Assembly: GCA_916613615.1 (NCBI GenBank)
Contig: OU744721.1
Coordinates: 53,702,747 to 53,766,746, forward strand
Source of the DNA: Steromphala cineraria
Lineage: Eukaryota; Mollusca; Gastropoda; Trochida; Trochidae
DNA length: 64,000 nucleotides
Reading direction: 5' to 3'
Notes under the pieces: model-generated
The model's database searches: none
Seen by the model: the letters and a program-made list of their open reading frames with translations, nothing else
What the model was told of the DNA's origin: nothing
Shown: in pieces, positions 39,893-51,470 of the stretch
Position numbering within the stretch: the first letter of the stretch is position 1
Layout of the letters: each line of letters begins with the position of its first letter
Program-made: the position numbers and the translations under genes

Positions 39893-41371
39893 ATTAAGGT
39901 TATTTTGCTTTTTAAAAGTAATGTTACATATCTTATGTAATCTATTTTGAGAATTTAATACAATCCAGTATTAAAGTCAGATATTTTCAATCGCATTTGT
40001 GACAGGTTGTCGCAATTTCATTCCCCTGAATGCTTTCAATTAACTTTTGTCGTGATCTTTCTAATGCATCAATCTTGTAATCACTACAAAACATGAAATG
40101 AAAAAGATCAAAATTTATGGATAATGTGGCCATCATAATGACAACTAAGGTAAAATTTAAGTTTTAATGAAATATGAATATGTATATTTTATCAACAAAA
40201 TGTCTTTAAAGGTCAGTTAGCATGTTGCTTTGTGGCAACATGTGTATCCAATTAAAAATACAAGAAAAACGATTACAACATGTTAACAAATAAGAAGGAA
40301 ACAATACAATGAGTTCATACGCAGAATACATTTTATTAAATGCACACGAAACAGTATGATATTATTGTTTACACTGAATTACTATTACAAACATTAATGT
40401 GAAACTGTATGTCAGTTTAGTAGTTGTCATTCGTTATCACCAAGATGGCTTTTAAATCACCCCATTTAACGTTTGCTGATGTATTCAATTTAGATTTTAC
40501 TTCATACAACGTTACATTACCATAGCCTTGATAAGGTCAAAGAAATTGGACAGTGTGAAAGAAATATTTGATATCCATAGTTGACACAGATCTCATTCGG
40601 TTGGACGAATCCTAAATAAAGCCAAATATAAAAAATATAAGCCAAATAGATCTACTTTGTTATCTATATCTGAAATATATTGATTATCATGGTGGTGAGA
40701 GTAATTACTTCTCTATTTAAAGCATTTGTCAATTATGTTTATAATTGGTACATGCTGAATAAACCCTCGATTTTTCATTATCGATTTGTAAAAATGGAAA
40801 CCAGTATTGCCTGTTATCGTAAAGTAATTTCCCTCTTATTCCTCAAAAGGAAGAATCAAAATGGCTTTGAAATACAGGATATATACCTAATTACAGTAAA
40901 TGTCAACACCGAGGTCTATGATCCTCATTTAGATCTGGTAATAAGAGTTGGTATGTAAAGCAAACCTTCTCAAGAACAAATTTAATTGCTCTGAAGTTTG
41001 TTCTTCTGCAAGCCTTTAACATGTATATAGTTGAGCCAATGATTAATGTCTTGGGGCATTGCAACATATTAATTAACATAACATCATAGTTAACTTTTAA
41101 ACAAATGAATTCCTAATTGTTAAGATCAAAAGCTAGAGAGATATGAATCGCTGATATGGGAACATGAAACAGACCAGTGTTATCAAGAAATAAAATATCA
41201 TAAAATATTGATATTAATAACTCTCTGTTTTCATTCTTATATTCATAAAGGTAAGAAGGAATCATATTTAATAAAGGGAAATATGAGATTAGATGTCAAA
41301 AATTTGTGTTAGTATTTACAAAACGATTGGTCCTTACCCTCATAGTGAGAGGGAGCTAAATGAAGCTTGAG

Positions 41372-42504
41372 TATAGGTTAACTTTCAATGCTCACAACAT
41401 AAAAACAAAAGATCGTATTTCAATGCCGCGACGATGATTTTATAGCACAATCAAATGACAATAATCCACACAAGCAGATATCATTTGATCACTCCAGTAT
41501 ATTTCTGCAATCTCATTTAAATAAGCAGGGGGTCAAATTTCATTAATTTAAAGTGTCTCAATTATCAACAGTGAGACCACAAACATTCTCTGTTGTTGTC
41601 AATAGCATGTGTGACCTCATGTAACTTCAATACAGGCACGAACACGTCTCCTCATCGACGTTGTAAAACGTCGGATGACGGCGTCAGGTATACGTTGCTA
41701 CTCTTTTCTAAGGGTGAAACGCTCACCCCGGCGCCTGTATACCCTCTGTCTGCCATCGTTTGACACAGACAGAAGCGACTTTTGTCTGTGAAAAAGACTC
41801 GTCTCCAGTTCTGTGCTTGTCATCTGAAAACTCATCGCGCCCATTGAAGTTGACAGCGTTTATGTTAAGGGGTCAAGGTTACGCCCTTGAAGGGACGATA
41901 AGCCTAAATCTCTGCTACATGTAATCTCCTTGACACTGTACGTCAACTAGCACGATGACCAAGAGCCGTTGACGCTGTTTCCGTTGCCGTTACAGATCTG
42001 TTCCTCAGATGAATGGTCCGGATGTAGGGATCTTCTTGATGTGTTGTAACACGTAGTCTTCCACTTCGAAGTATGTCTTGGATCCGACCAGTCTGTCTGT
42101 GACGTTGCATAAGCCTGGACACTGTCAGTGGCGTGCAATGGAAAGTTCGAGCAATATGGCCGCGTGTTGCTCCCATTTTGGCTATTCCAATAGCTCCTTC
42201 TCGTTGTTCCTGAGTCAACCTTGCCATTCCTTTTGTGTTTTTTCAGCTGCTATGATATGACAGTATCAAGCAAATCGATTAATACATATTTTATGCACTT
42301 AATTTTCATGCAATTGGTTCTAACCAGAATTCACGATTTTTCCGGTTTTTACAAAATAAAGCAACACAAGTTGCGTTTTTGCGATATTTATTATGTGTTT
42401 TAAGGCATGCCATTATGTTAAGTATAACTTACGTTTGGTATGATCAAAAGTTTTAAATTTATATCAATATGAAAGACCTATACTTTCTTTTGCCCATGAG
42501 TGTA
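41372..42504 (-). mobile_element. defective Tc1/mariner-superfamily element
   Basis: Inserted at a TA in unit A3. A1 and A2 read 'gcttgatagagagcaat' or 'gtttgatacagagcaat' uninterrupted. The right end reads ...CTTTTGCCCATGAGTG before TA. The left end shows the inner part of the same terminal repeat (TATAGGT...) but lacks its outermost 15-20 bp. The transposase is on the minus strand. The element is about 1.1 kb, shorter than the 1.3-1.7 kb usual for the family, because the catalytic middle is missing. Confidence 0.9.
41625..42227 (-). pseudogene. Tc1-like transposase, broken
   Basis: Cut-and-paste DDE transposase relic. From the ATG at 42227 an intact 94-codon stretch gives the first helix-turn-helix (MARLTQEQREGAIGIAKMGA, then HIARTFHCTPLTVSRLMQRH) and the linker to IHLRNRSVTATETA. 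It stops at 41943. In the same frame beyond two further stops is the second DNA-binding part (RTVSRRL, AYRPFKGVTLTP). After a frameshift comes FFTDKSRFCL, the region of the first catalytic Asp (usually FSDESRF, here Glu to Lys). The other two catalytic acidic residues are deleted. The sequence resumes at a C-terminal VIRRFTTSMRRRVRACI segment near 41640. It cannot transpose itself. Confidence 0.9.
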
Positions 42505-44231
42505 GAAAGCAATATGATATTTATACACTTTAGTTGTACTTAGAATATTTCTCAAACAGACAGCGCCAATTTCTACTTGACATATAAAGGATTTCTGTGT
42601 TGACGTTTAAATATGATAAACCTTTATTTTGTACAATTATAAAATTGTGTTTCAAAATAGGAGTCTTGTATTTCGAAAAACCATAATCCTTTTATGAACA
42701 AAATGTTTAATGTTTCTTGTGCCCTTTTATTTATTACAGTACGTTATATCATAAGACAATAAATTGCCAACTATTAAAACTTGTCATATGGTCATCAATG
42801 TTCTATCAACAAAGAATATAGGACACGGGTCTATTTGTGTAGCATTGTTTTGAGAAGAAAATGTAGCTTTGAAGAGGAAATCCGATCAATTCATTTTGTT
42901 AGATGCTCATTCATCTATTGATATATGATACATGATGAGAAGTAAAGAATTTGAGAAGAAATTTAAATGTTGGGAGTTGACTCCTAAGCTTTATTGATAC
43001 TATGATTCATAGTCATATAGTGTTTTAATCTTACTGTTACCAAAAGACATTGTCTGCAGGAAAGGTTTTGATTAAAATGGAAAAAAACATTGTAAAAGAA
43101 ATAATCAAATAACTGGAGGATTTAAATTGGATATCCTATTCAACTTTTGAATATCATTTTGAGGTAAAAAAAAACATTCTTGAATGTTGTTGGCATCGTT
43201 GTCATCTCTGTCATGTGGTTTGAGGACCAAAACATACTTCTTAGATCACCCTTATAGGCTTGAGTTAATAACCCAAATTGAATCCACCTAGAACCTTATG
43301 TTGTAATTATCCCGATATTTCCTCATCACAGTTTACAAGATACACAGAGTTTTGACAGTTATTAATCATGTACTCTACATCTTATGTTTTGCTTTTTACA
43401 ACGTCGATGTTATTTTAGAATATAAACTAATCAAAATAAAAGTAAGATGATAGTAAAGACGTTATGACATTTGAAGCAGCTAAGCAAAACTGTTTTCATA
43501 ATTAAATTGTAAAATTTGTTTTGCAAACCAGAAATACCAACGATCAAAGAAATTATCGAAATCACCAAATATAAGGAAAGTAAGAGAAATAACGATTGGT
43601 AAACTTATAAACGTTTTTTTTTTCTTCTGGCATAAGGATGATCGCCAAAAAAAATTTAATTTTCGTGATAATCGGCAACAATGAAATCAAATGCCTTGAT
43701 CATATAATGTGAGTTCTCTCCCTTGTGCTCAATGTCAGTTGAGTTGCATCAATCTAAACTGTGAAGGAGGCACAAAGATGTTTTGAGTCAAAGGTTACAC
43801 TCACAGATGAAATGAGGTGGATGAGCCCAAGAGATCTTACATACTATCAACGATAAGCGTCAGAAAGCTCTGGTAATGTACTTTCTAAAACATGTTTTTC
43901 ACTTTCGATTATTTAATAAGGGTAATCATGATTTACTTAAGTTTACATTTCAGTAAATTTGGTATCTTTCCCACTTGAAACCCTAGTGTTGTGCCTTTGT
44001 TATGTCTTTTGAAAGACTTACTCAAAGTAAAAGGTATGTTTAATTCTTTTCCGATACTATTATAACTAACCGTGAACTGTTCTATTACAAAAATCAGAGG
44101 TGTAAAAGGTGAAGAATTAAGTGGTTGACAAAGAATCAGTAAAAAGAAAAGATTTGGCACATGTCATTCTCTAAGATGGCTTACAAAATACCATACCTGC
44201 AAAATAACAACCTAATATATTATTTTAGTCT

Positions 44232-44405
44232 TAAATGAGAAACAGCCTAATGGAGTTTGATAGGGAGCAAAATAGAATGTCAAGCAGCCAGGGCTATATT
44301 CTATTTGATATATACATAATTCCCTAGTCGCCATTTGAATCTTATTTACATATATTTTCTACAATGCTGAAAATTGTCTAACAAAATAGGAGTTTTGTTT
44401 TAGTC
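44232..44405. repeat. displaced copy of an internal B-unit segment
   Basis: Matches 36548-36720 of B2 ('gagcagcctaatg'-type start, 'cagccagggctatattcta', 'cttatttacatat'). In B3 its expected place near 47808 has a deletion of the first part. B1 and B2 do not have it at their starts. Confidence 0.7.
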
Positions 44406-44753
44406 TTAAAGGGGCAGTAGCACGTTTTTTGATAATTTTATATTTTAAATTGTTCACTGATAATTGTAAGTTAATGTTAACTATATTATTTTGACAGTGT
44501 CAAAAATCTCATTAAACAAGCCAATCATCTATAGTCAGAGGCCAAAGTATGAAGATTCATATAAAATCCATCGGCGGCCATTTTGTGTGAACACCTTTAA
44601 TTAATTTTGTGTAAGGCTAAACTTTACAATATATATTTGAATTATTACTGCTCGATTTAGTTTAAATACATTGTCTTTCAATTGGGAACATTAATTTTCA
44701 TATTCCTGACATCACCTTATATTCCCCCTTAAAACGTGCTACTGCCCCTTTAA
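44406..44753 (+). mobile_element. best-preserved copy of the TTAA-type MITE
   Basis: It is 348 bp long. It starts TTAAAGGGGCAGTAGCACG and ends CGTGCTACTGCCCCTTTAA, a near-perfect TIR of about 24 bp. The corresponding site in B1 (near 27008) and B2 (near 33579) is 'gtcttaaatcatgtac', with a single TTAA. It is the youngest-looking copy of the five in the window. Confidence 0.9.
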
Positions 44754-45809
44754 AATATATACTTTTCATCTCATGCTTGCCATTTACAACCGTCATGTAT
44801 TTTGAGAATATAATACAAACCAGTATCAAAATAAGACTATTTTAAGCGCATTGTGACAGGTTAACACAATATCATTCACCTGAATGCTTTCAATTAATTT
44901 TTGTCATGATCTTTCTACAATGACGTTGTACAATGTATTATTGGAGATGTAATCCTGTAATCGTTACTACAAAACATGAAATGAAAAAGGTCCCAGAATA
45001 TAAATAACCATAGTCAAGATCAAAGTAATGTGACATTTTGAAAGAGATATTTTTAATCTATAGTTGTCAAACATCTCATTCTTTTGGGTGAATCCTAAAA
45101 ATAAAAGCTGAGTTATAAGCCAAAGATTTATACTTTGTTCTTTATTTCACATACAAAAACTTTGAAACGTGTTGAGTTATGACTTGATTATTTTGGTGAT
45201 TTAGCTGTGGACAATAAATTCTTCATTTAAAATAGAAATTTATTATAACCAATTATTGCAACTTGCCGAAAACTCTCCATTTTTCATTTCGATTCTCTGT
45301 AAGAATGGAAACCATGCCTGTTATCGTAAAGTAATTTCCCTCTTATTCCGCAAAACGTTGAATCAAAATTGCTTTGAAATACAAGATATATACCTAATTA
45401 CAGTAAATGTCAACACTGAGGTCCATGATCCTCATTTAGATCTTGTAATAAGAGTCTGTAAGCAAAGCCAACCTTTTCAAGAATAAATCAAATTGCTCTG
45501 AACTTTCTTTCTCTGCAAGCCTTTTGAAAAATAAACAATTCAGTCTAATAATGATTAAGGTCTCTAGGCAGTGTAACATATCAATTAACATTACGTAGTT
45601 AAATTTTGATCAAATGAATTCGTTATTCTTGAGATCAAAAGCGTAACAAATTCTCAAATACACTTAATCAAAACGAACGAGGTATCGAACGCTGATATGG
45701 GAACATCAAACAGAACACAAGTATTATCACGAAATAAAAACTCATAAAAACATTCATATTGAGAAGTACTTTCTGTTATTCGTATTAATTAAAAAGATAT
45801 AAAAATTAG

Positions 45810-46625
45810 ACAGAATCAAATCAAATCTTTTATTTCGATACTGTGAGGCCACAGGCCTATTAGTACAAAAGGCACCTCATTGGTGCAGATAAAAAGATGT
45901 TGTACAATCTTTAAACAGAAACATAAAATCTCAATATGTATTTTTCTTTTTTCAAATGCATAAACATGATAATTTGCAGTATTCAAAGATGATTATTTTG
46001 GGATGACAATAAAGCATTACATTTTGATATACATGGAAACGGATAGAAATACGGTAACAAATACATCCGTCTTAATTCAATGTAAGCTGGACAGATAAGC
46101 AAAAACTTATATTCGTTTTCAATCAGATTATGGTAACACATTTTTCATATTCTTTGTTCCCGGAGAATTTTGAAATATCTACGTTTTTCAATTTCTAGAC
46201 TAAAAGAAATCGTGATAAACAAGCTATAACTTTGATAAATGTTATCTCTTTTAAGTAAGTTTTACGTGAATTCGATTTGAACTTACACTAAGAGTGCATT
46301 TTCAGACTCTTGGACAAGCATTATGCAAAACTTGCACTAAGTTATTTTTTAATCTCTGCGAGAAAACATTAACAAGTACATCTTTATCTCCATACGTATG
46401 TGAAAACCAAACATCACCAAAATCTAATTTTAAAAAAACACTTAATTTGGTAACCCAATTTACATGACCTTGTACATAATACAAATACATCATATTATAA
46501 TACTTTCGGGGAAACAGATTTGCAGGCATAGTGATAAGATTAAACAATAATTAATACATTTAATAACAGCAATTAATTAAATAGGATATCTACCACACTC
46601 GGCTAAAACTCCATTATTCGATATT
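45810..46625 (-). mobile_element. LINE 3' fragment in B3
   Basis: Longest-preserved copy. An 81-codon minus frame at 46547-46302 carries MPANLFPRKYY, NWVTKLSVFLKLDFGDVWF and SHTYGDKDVLVNVFSQRLK. Further on, in another frame, is the cysteine motif region near 46150, then the 3' UTR and the ATTTGATTTGATT tail at 45813-45826. It has the same 5' truncation point as B1 and B2, so one insertion was copied by duplication. Confidence 0.82.
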
Positions 46626-47189
46626 GCTAACTGCTTGATGCTGAAAGGAAAGATGTAAATTAGACGACATCAAAGGATGGTGTTGGTTAACATTTACAAA
46701 ATGATTAGTCCTTACACTCATATTCAAAATAAACATGATGAAGTTTGGTACAGAGCTAAACAATATCAATACACTTCAGTTGTACTGAACTTAAAAATCT
46801 CAAACAGCCAGCGTTATATTGTACTTGAAAGAATGCAGACTTTCTGAGTTGACATTTATATCCTTTTTACATATGGCGAAATTTGTGTTACAAAAAAGCA
46901 GTCTTTGATTTTGATACGCCATTTATCCTTTACAGAATGTGAATTCTTCTTGTGCCCTTTTGTTTTAGAACATATAAAACAATGCAGTCCTTTTAACAGC
47001 AAATTGAGTGTTTCTTCTAAAAATTGCATACCATTTCAATATATTCGTTTATAAAAATATTTTATTGAAAATGAGTAAAAGAAACGGGTCCATAACTTTA
47101 GCCATGGTTTGAAAGGAAAAACTAGCTTTGAAGAGAAAGCTTCTTTAAGGGATATTTTAGAAGTTGGAATGATGATAATGAGGAAACAC

Positions 47190-47370
47190 ATACATTTATG
47201 GATGACAACTTCTTTATTCATGATATGCGACGTTTCGACACAGTTTCTTGTGTCGTTCTCAAGCAGAAGAACAAGCTAGTATCCACCATTTGTTCATCTG
47301 ATTGAGAACGACACAAGAAACTGTGTCGAAACATCGCATATCATGAATAAATAAGTTGTCATCCATATAT
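47190..47370. mobile_element. foldback element (B3 copy)
   Basis: Same inverted-repeat element as at 35931-36109, at the same position of the unit, with a few substitutions in each arm. Confidence 0.85.
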
Positions 47371-49934
47371 GTTTGAAGAGAAAGTTCGATCAATTCACTG
47401 GCGATCAATTCAGTTATTGATAAATGATACTTGATGTAGTAAACAAGCCTTTTTTTAACATAAACAGTTTAGGCTAACATTGATTAACGTCTCTAGACAT
47501 TGCACCAAATCATTTAACATTACATCACAGTTAAATTTGAACAAAGGAATTCTTAATAAGATAAAATCAAAAGCTTAACAAATTCTCAAAAAAACTCAGG
47601 GCGAGGGAGGTAAGGGAACATCAAACAAGAGCACAGGTAGTATATAAAAAAAAGAAACATTTCTTAAGAAGTATTTGTTATCATTTTTATTTATAAAAAG
47701 GATATACAGATAAGAGGGAATCATATTTGATGAAGGGAAAGATGAAAATTAGATGACATTAAAGGATTGTGTTGGTTAACACTAACCAAATGATTAGTCT
47801 TTACATTCACAATATTCTACTTAGTATATAAATAATTGTTCTAGTTGACATTTAAATCTTATTTACATATATTTTCTACAATGCTAAAAATTGTCTAACA
47901 AAATATGAGTATTGTATTTTGATACATCGTTTATCCTTTTCAATAGAATGTTAATTGTTCTGTTGTTTTTCCATTTTGAGAAACAAAACCAAGAAATATA
48001 ATCCTTATTACAGCAAATTATGGGATAACATTTTAATTTCAAATTTGGTTAAGAATTGAAATATATTCGTCAATAAATATTCAATTAAAAGAGAGTATAA
48101 TATATGTCAATTTTCCTGTAGCTATGCTTTGAGAAGAGATTGTAGTGTAAGATGTCAATACATCTATTGATCTATACATGATACTTGAATTAAAATGTTG
48201 GAAAGTTGACACCTAAGCTTTATCGATACTATGGTTACCTGTTTATTTTCTCAGGTTTCATTTCACACAAATGGATTGTACTGTTACATTACTATTCCCA
48301 AACTAAAAATGGATACTACAAGACAAAAGTTTATACCATGATGAAAATACAAGGGGGTCTTCATGGCGAACTCGAATGCATTTTTTGACGATGTCAATGG
48401 ACTATTCAATTAAGTTTCATGAAGGAGATGGTTATCAAGATACAATTATGACCAATGGATGACGATTTGGTTATAAAGTTCGGTTTGAGTAAGCATTTAT
48501 CAGTTTAACAATCCCCGGCAATACAACAATTTCATAGCATCATATGATGATGAGTTTAAACTTTTGTTGCTAAGTTTACATATATGTCATCATTGCAAAA
48601 AGAAGGCACTTTTTAAATATACGTAATAAGTTTGGTAAATCTTTGCAAATCAAATTTATATCTTAAATGACTTACTTAGTACCTAAAAGTGTTCTTTTTG
48701 AACTAACAATGTTCTCTTTCTATAAGGATTATCAGGTTAGATTATAATATATTTAACTCTATATAGAAATGCCAATTAAAATAAAGTAGAATCTTTTGGA
48801 AATATTTGGCTTTTTCCCTCAAACAACGTTAAGTCCGATTGTAAATTCACTGCAGCATTGTATTGAAGAGGCAATAGTAGTAATTCATTCAATAAAAAGA
48901 AATCTTGAACAAATATAAGACACGACTGGTGCAAATCTATCACACTTAGAATCCGAGTGAAGCGGCTCTTTAATTTCAATCAGTATTGCAACTTGTTTTC
49001 TGTCAATAACTGACGGATTTGAGTGTTTAATAGGAAGTGCACAGTATGAGCAAAGAGTTTGATAGTGAAAGGTTTTTGAAAATATTTAAACAGTATCAAA
49101 TCGGTTTGAGATATTTGTGAGTGGATAAATGTGTGCGCCTGAGTTGTAAATGTTTGAAATTCATATGAATAGAGTTTAAATTATATAAAACGCATTTAAA
49201 GGTTGATTATTTTTTCATATATCCTTGTCAATGTATTGTATTGTATATTACTGATAGTAATAAGCCTAAAGAAACATTGCAGATCAAATAATTCAAATGA
49301 AATGACATTTTGATGCAGCTGCATTCGAATGCTTTCAATCTATACATGTATATGGCATGACCTTCCTAAGCATAACTGTCTATCTAATTAAATTGTGAAA
49401 CTGAAATCTCAACCCTGTAATGCCAACGATCAAATAAGAAATCACTAAATATGAAGGCAGTAAATATATATTGATTTATAGATTCATAAGCGTTTTAATA
49501 TAATATTGACATCCGGATGGTAAGAAAAAGATTACCATTGATATATTTTCCATACATATGAGAATGGACAACGCTGAAATCAAGATTAGGAAACATTAAT
49601 ATATATCAAAGTTTCTTACTTAGAAAACAGTCGATAAAATATAATGTACATCATCATTAACAACTATATTTATTTGACATATCTATTATCTTTACTATAT
49701 TATCAATGATGTATTCAATGTTATTTTAAAAAATTAAATTTAAATTTATTGCCACAAAAGCAAAACAAAATAGTTGACAGACCCTTAGTTCCGAACAGAT
49801 TAGTGCTGCAAAACCTTCATATGAGTTCACTGACACAAAAGTATTTTACAGAAAGATTATGAGTTCTTACTTTTTTTTGTATAATATCTAAGCTCAATTA
49901 TTAATATCTTTTCTTTCTAAATACTTTCATAAAG

Positions 49935-50105
49935 ATATCTATGAAACAGAATATAACGATGATTTCATCACTTTGCAATGCTACATCTTTTCAATCAATC
50001 AATCTCCTTTTGTATACATGACTATGTTTCGTTCAACAGCAATATTTTGGGTAAATGTCATAACATGTCCATTATCATTGCGTTTGCGTTCTTTGAATCA
50101 GAAGG
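49935..50105 (-). pseudogene. exon-like segment E3 in B3, frameshifted
   Basis: Same segment as E3 of B2. An 8-bp gain (a duplicated 'gatt' pair near 49990) shifts the frame, and one base is lost just before the acceptor AG. Not translatable as in B2. Confidence 0.35.
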
Positions 50106-50992
50106 AGGCGTATTGCTTTATTTCAGTAAGTCTTAATTTATAAGTAAGTTGTCATATATTTGATAAGTAAAATAAAATTTTGAGGGCATAATGCTTTTGA
50201 ATAACAGAAATCCGTTGGACGTTTTAGAAGATAATAAACTGGCTGGATATTTTTTTAAGCAAAGGAAGAGAGAAAGAAGATATGAATGACTCGGGGTAAC
50301 TATTTGACTACCTTCACATTATTATCTTTTAAAATAACTTGGTTCCGAATATTGCCTTAAGCTCCTCATTGTGAGTTATCTCCCCTGTACTTAATGGCAG
50401 TTGAGTTGCATCAATCCAATCTGGCCTCAGGTCACAGTAATTTTGACCCGGTAGTGATTGTGGGAGAGAAGGAAATGATGAAATAGAAGGGTATTGAGGG
50501 ATATCATTTTCTTGATTTGTTTACATTGGAGAGATATGATTTTGGATTTCTTAAAGAGATAAGATATGGCCCTTTCATCACTAATTTTTCTAATTTTTAT
50601 GAGTGAGTAATTATCGGGGGTCACAGATTTTGCGTATTTTAGGAAGTCTTACATGTATGAGCTCTCTCTGACATGTCAATGTATATTGACATTTTTTATT
50701 CATATTTCAGAATCGACATGGTCAACAGCAAGTTTATCCTGCGATGTTGCAGTGTCGAGAGTATGTATTTTCATTTCAAAACAAGTCCCCCAGTACCGCA
50801 ATGTCAGGTAGCTTTATAGTGACCAAAATATAACTACTGATAAATGCACTGGAAATTAATTGTAGACTGAGACAATCTGCGAATAAGGCACATTTCTGCT
50901 TTTCCATTTTTGTAAGAATGTGATAAGCCACAAAAACTTGGCGCCCACTATCACAGTTAAAAAGGAGGCTTTGAGGGAGAGTTTACACTCAC

Positions 50993-51060
50993 CGATGAGA
51001 TGGGATGAATGAGCACAAAAGATCGAACATACTGTCAACTATCATAAGCGACAGAAACCT
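50993..51060 (-). CDS. candidate small internal exon E2 in B3
   Basis: Same borders (acceptor 'ttttcag', donor GTGAGT) and open frame as in B1 and B2, with two residue changes at the end (CSFIPSH in place of CSSIPYH). Confidence 0.33.
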
Positions 51061-51251
51061 CTGAAAATTTATTTCCAAAAACACGGGTCATTTTCAAAAA
51101 TGAGCTATTACAGATCGAAGTTTTAAATTAAATCAACATCCGAACATTAATGCATGAAAACAGAGTCACTACACTGGACTTGACACAGTTATTAAATGTT
51201 ATCAAAACCGAAAGATCTTCAGAAAAATATCAAAATTGAGACTTCACATAC

Positions 51252-51360
51252 CTTAAAAGCTTTTCAAAATTGTCGCTGTTTGCCGAATCCGCCACAGGAA
51301 GCAACGAAAACGAAACGTCATTTTCGCATGGATATCCAGGCGTTGAAAATATTAACATTT
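51252..51360 (-). pseudogene. exon-like segment E1 in B3
   Basis: Minus strand, open as GYPCENDVSFSLLPVADSAN followed by SDNFEKLL, then donor GTATGT. Two single-base indels relative to B1 change the frame, so its phase no longer fits E2. The 74-codon plus frame at 51196-51420 is its antisense shadow. Confidence 0.28.
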
Positions 51361-51470
51361 ATACATATGTCATGTACATATGACAAATGTTCAGGTGCTG
51401 GACCTACTTTCAACTTTTAAGGTTATTTTGCTTTTTAAATGTAATGTTACATATCTTATGTTACGTTGAT

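Larger units (their letters stand above)
33520..39945. repeat. array unit B2 (long form)
   Basis: Long B unit. It contains the LINE fragment, a foldback element, and then a second partial unit from about 36170, where the 'aaaatcaaaagcttaacaaattctc' word recurs. B2 is therefore itself composed of two partial units. It shares this arrangement with B3. Confidence 0.8.
39945..44180. repeat. array unit A3 with private Tc1 insertion
   Basis: Third A unit. Apart from the 1.13-kb Tc1 insertion it follows A2 closely. The 92-codon plus frame at 40680-40958 spans the 'acctaattacagtaaatgtc' segment present in all units; the frame is broken in A1 and A2. Confidence 0.8.
23290..51470. repeat. higher-order tandem array A1-B1-A2-B2-A3-B3
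   Basis: At least six related units follow one another. A shared word series recurs in the same order in every unit. It is the 'gacaggttgtcgcaa' segment at 23398, 27112, 30420, 33680, 40002 and 44856; the 'ccatagtcttgaaaagatc' segment at 23970, 27265, 30950, 33833, 40520 and 45008; and the 'acctaattacagtaaatgtc' segment at 24290, 27655, 31305, 34315, 40885 and 45395. A and B types differ consistently: B has the LINE fragment and the 'aatggcagttgagttgcatc' form, A has 'ctcaatgccagttgag'. The larger repeat is therefore A+B, with copies at about 23.3-30.35, 30.35-39.95 and 39.95-51.47 kb. Homology ends abruptly near 51470. Confidence 0.9.
44180..51470. repeat. array unit B3 (long form)
   Basis: Third B unit, with the same architecture as B2. 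It adds a displaced 172-bp segment and a MITE at its start. It also has about 380 bp (49480-49860) missing from B2, so B2 or a precursor lost it. The end is near 51470, after which the sequence is unique. Confidence 0.8.

Noticed and set aside
40680..45486. Plus frames at 40680-40958 and 45256-45486 sharing a VNVNTEV...DPHLDLVIRV stretch
   Set aside because: The words recur because the units are duplicated. A1 has a one-base loss and A2 a frameshift here, and there are no convincing plus-strand splice sites. DNA similarity alone does not support coding.
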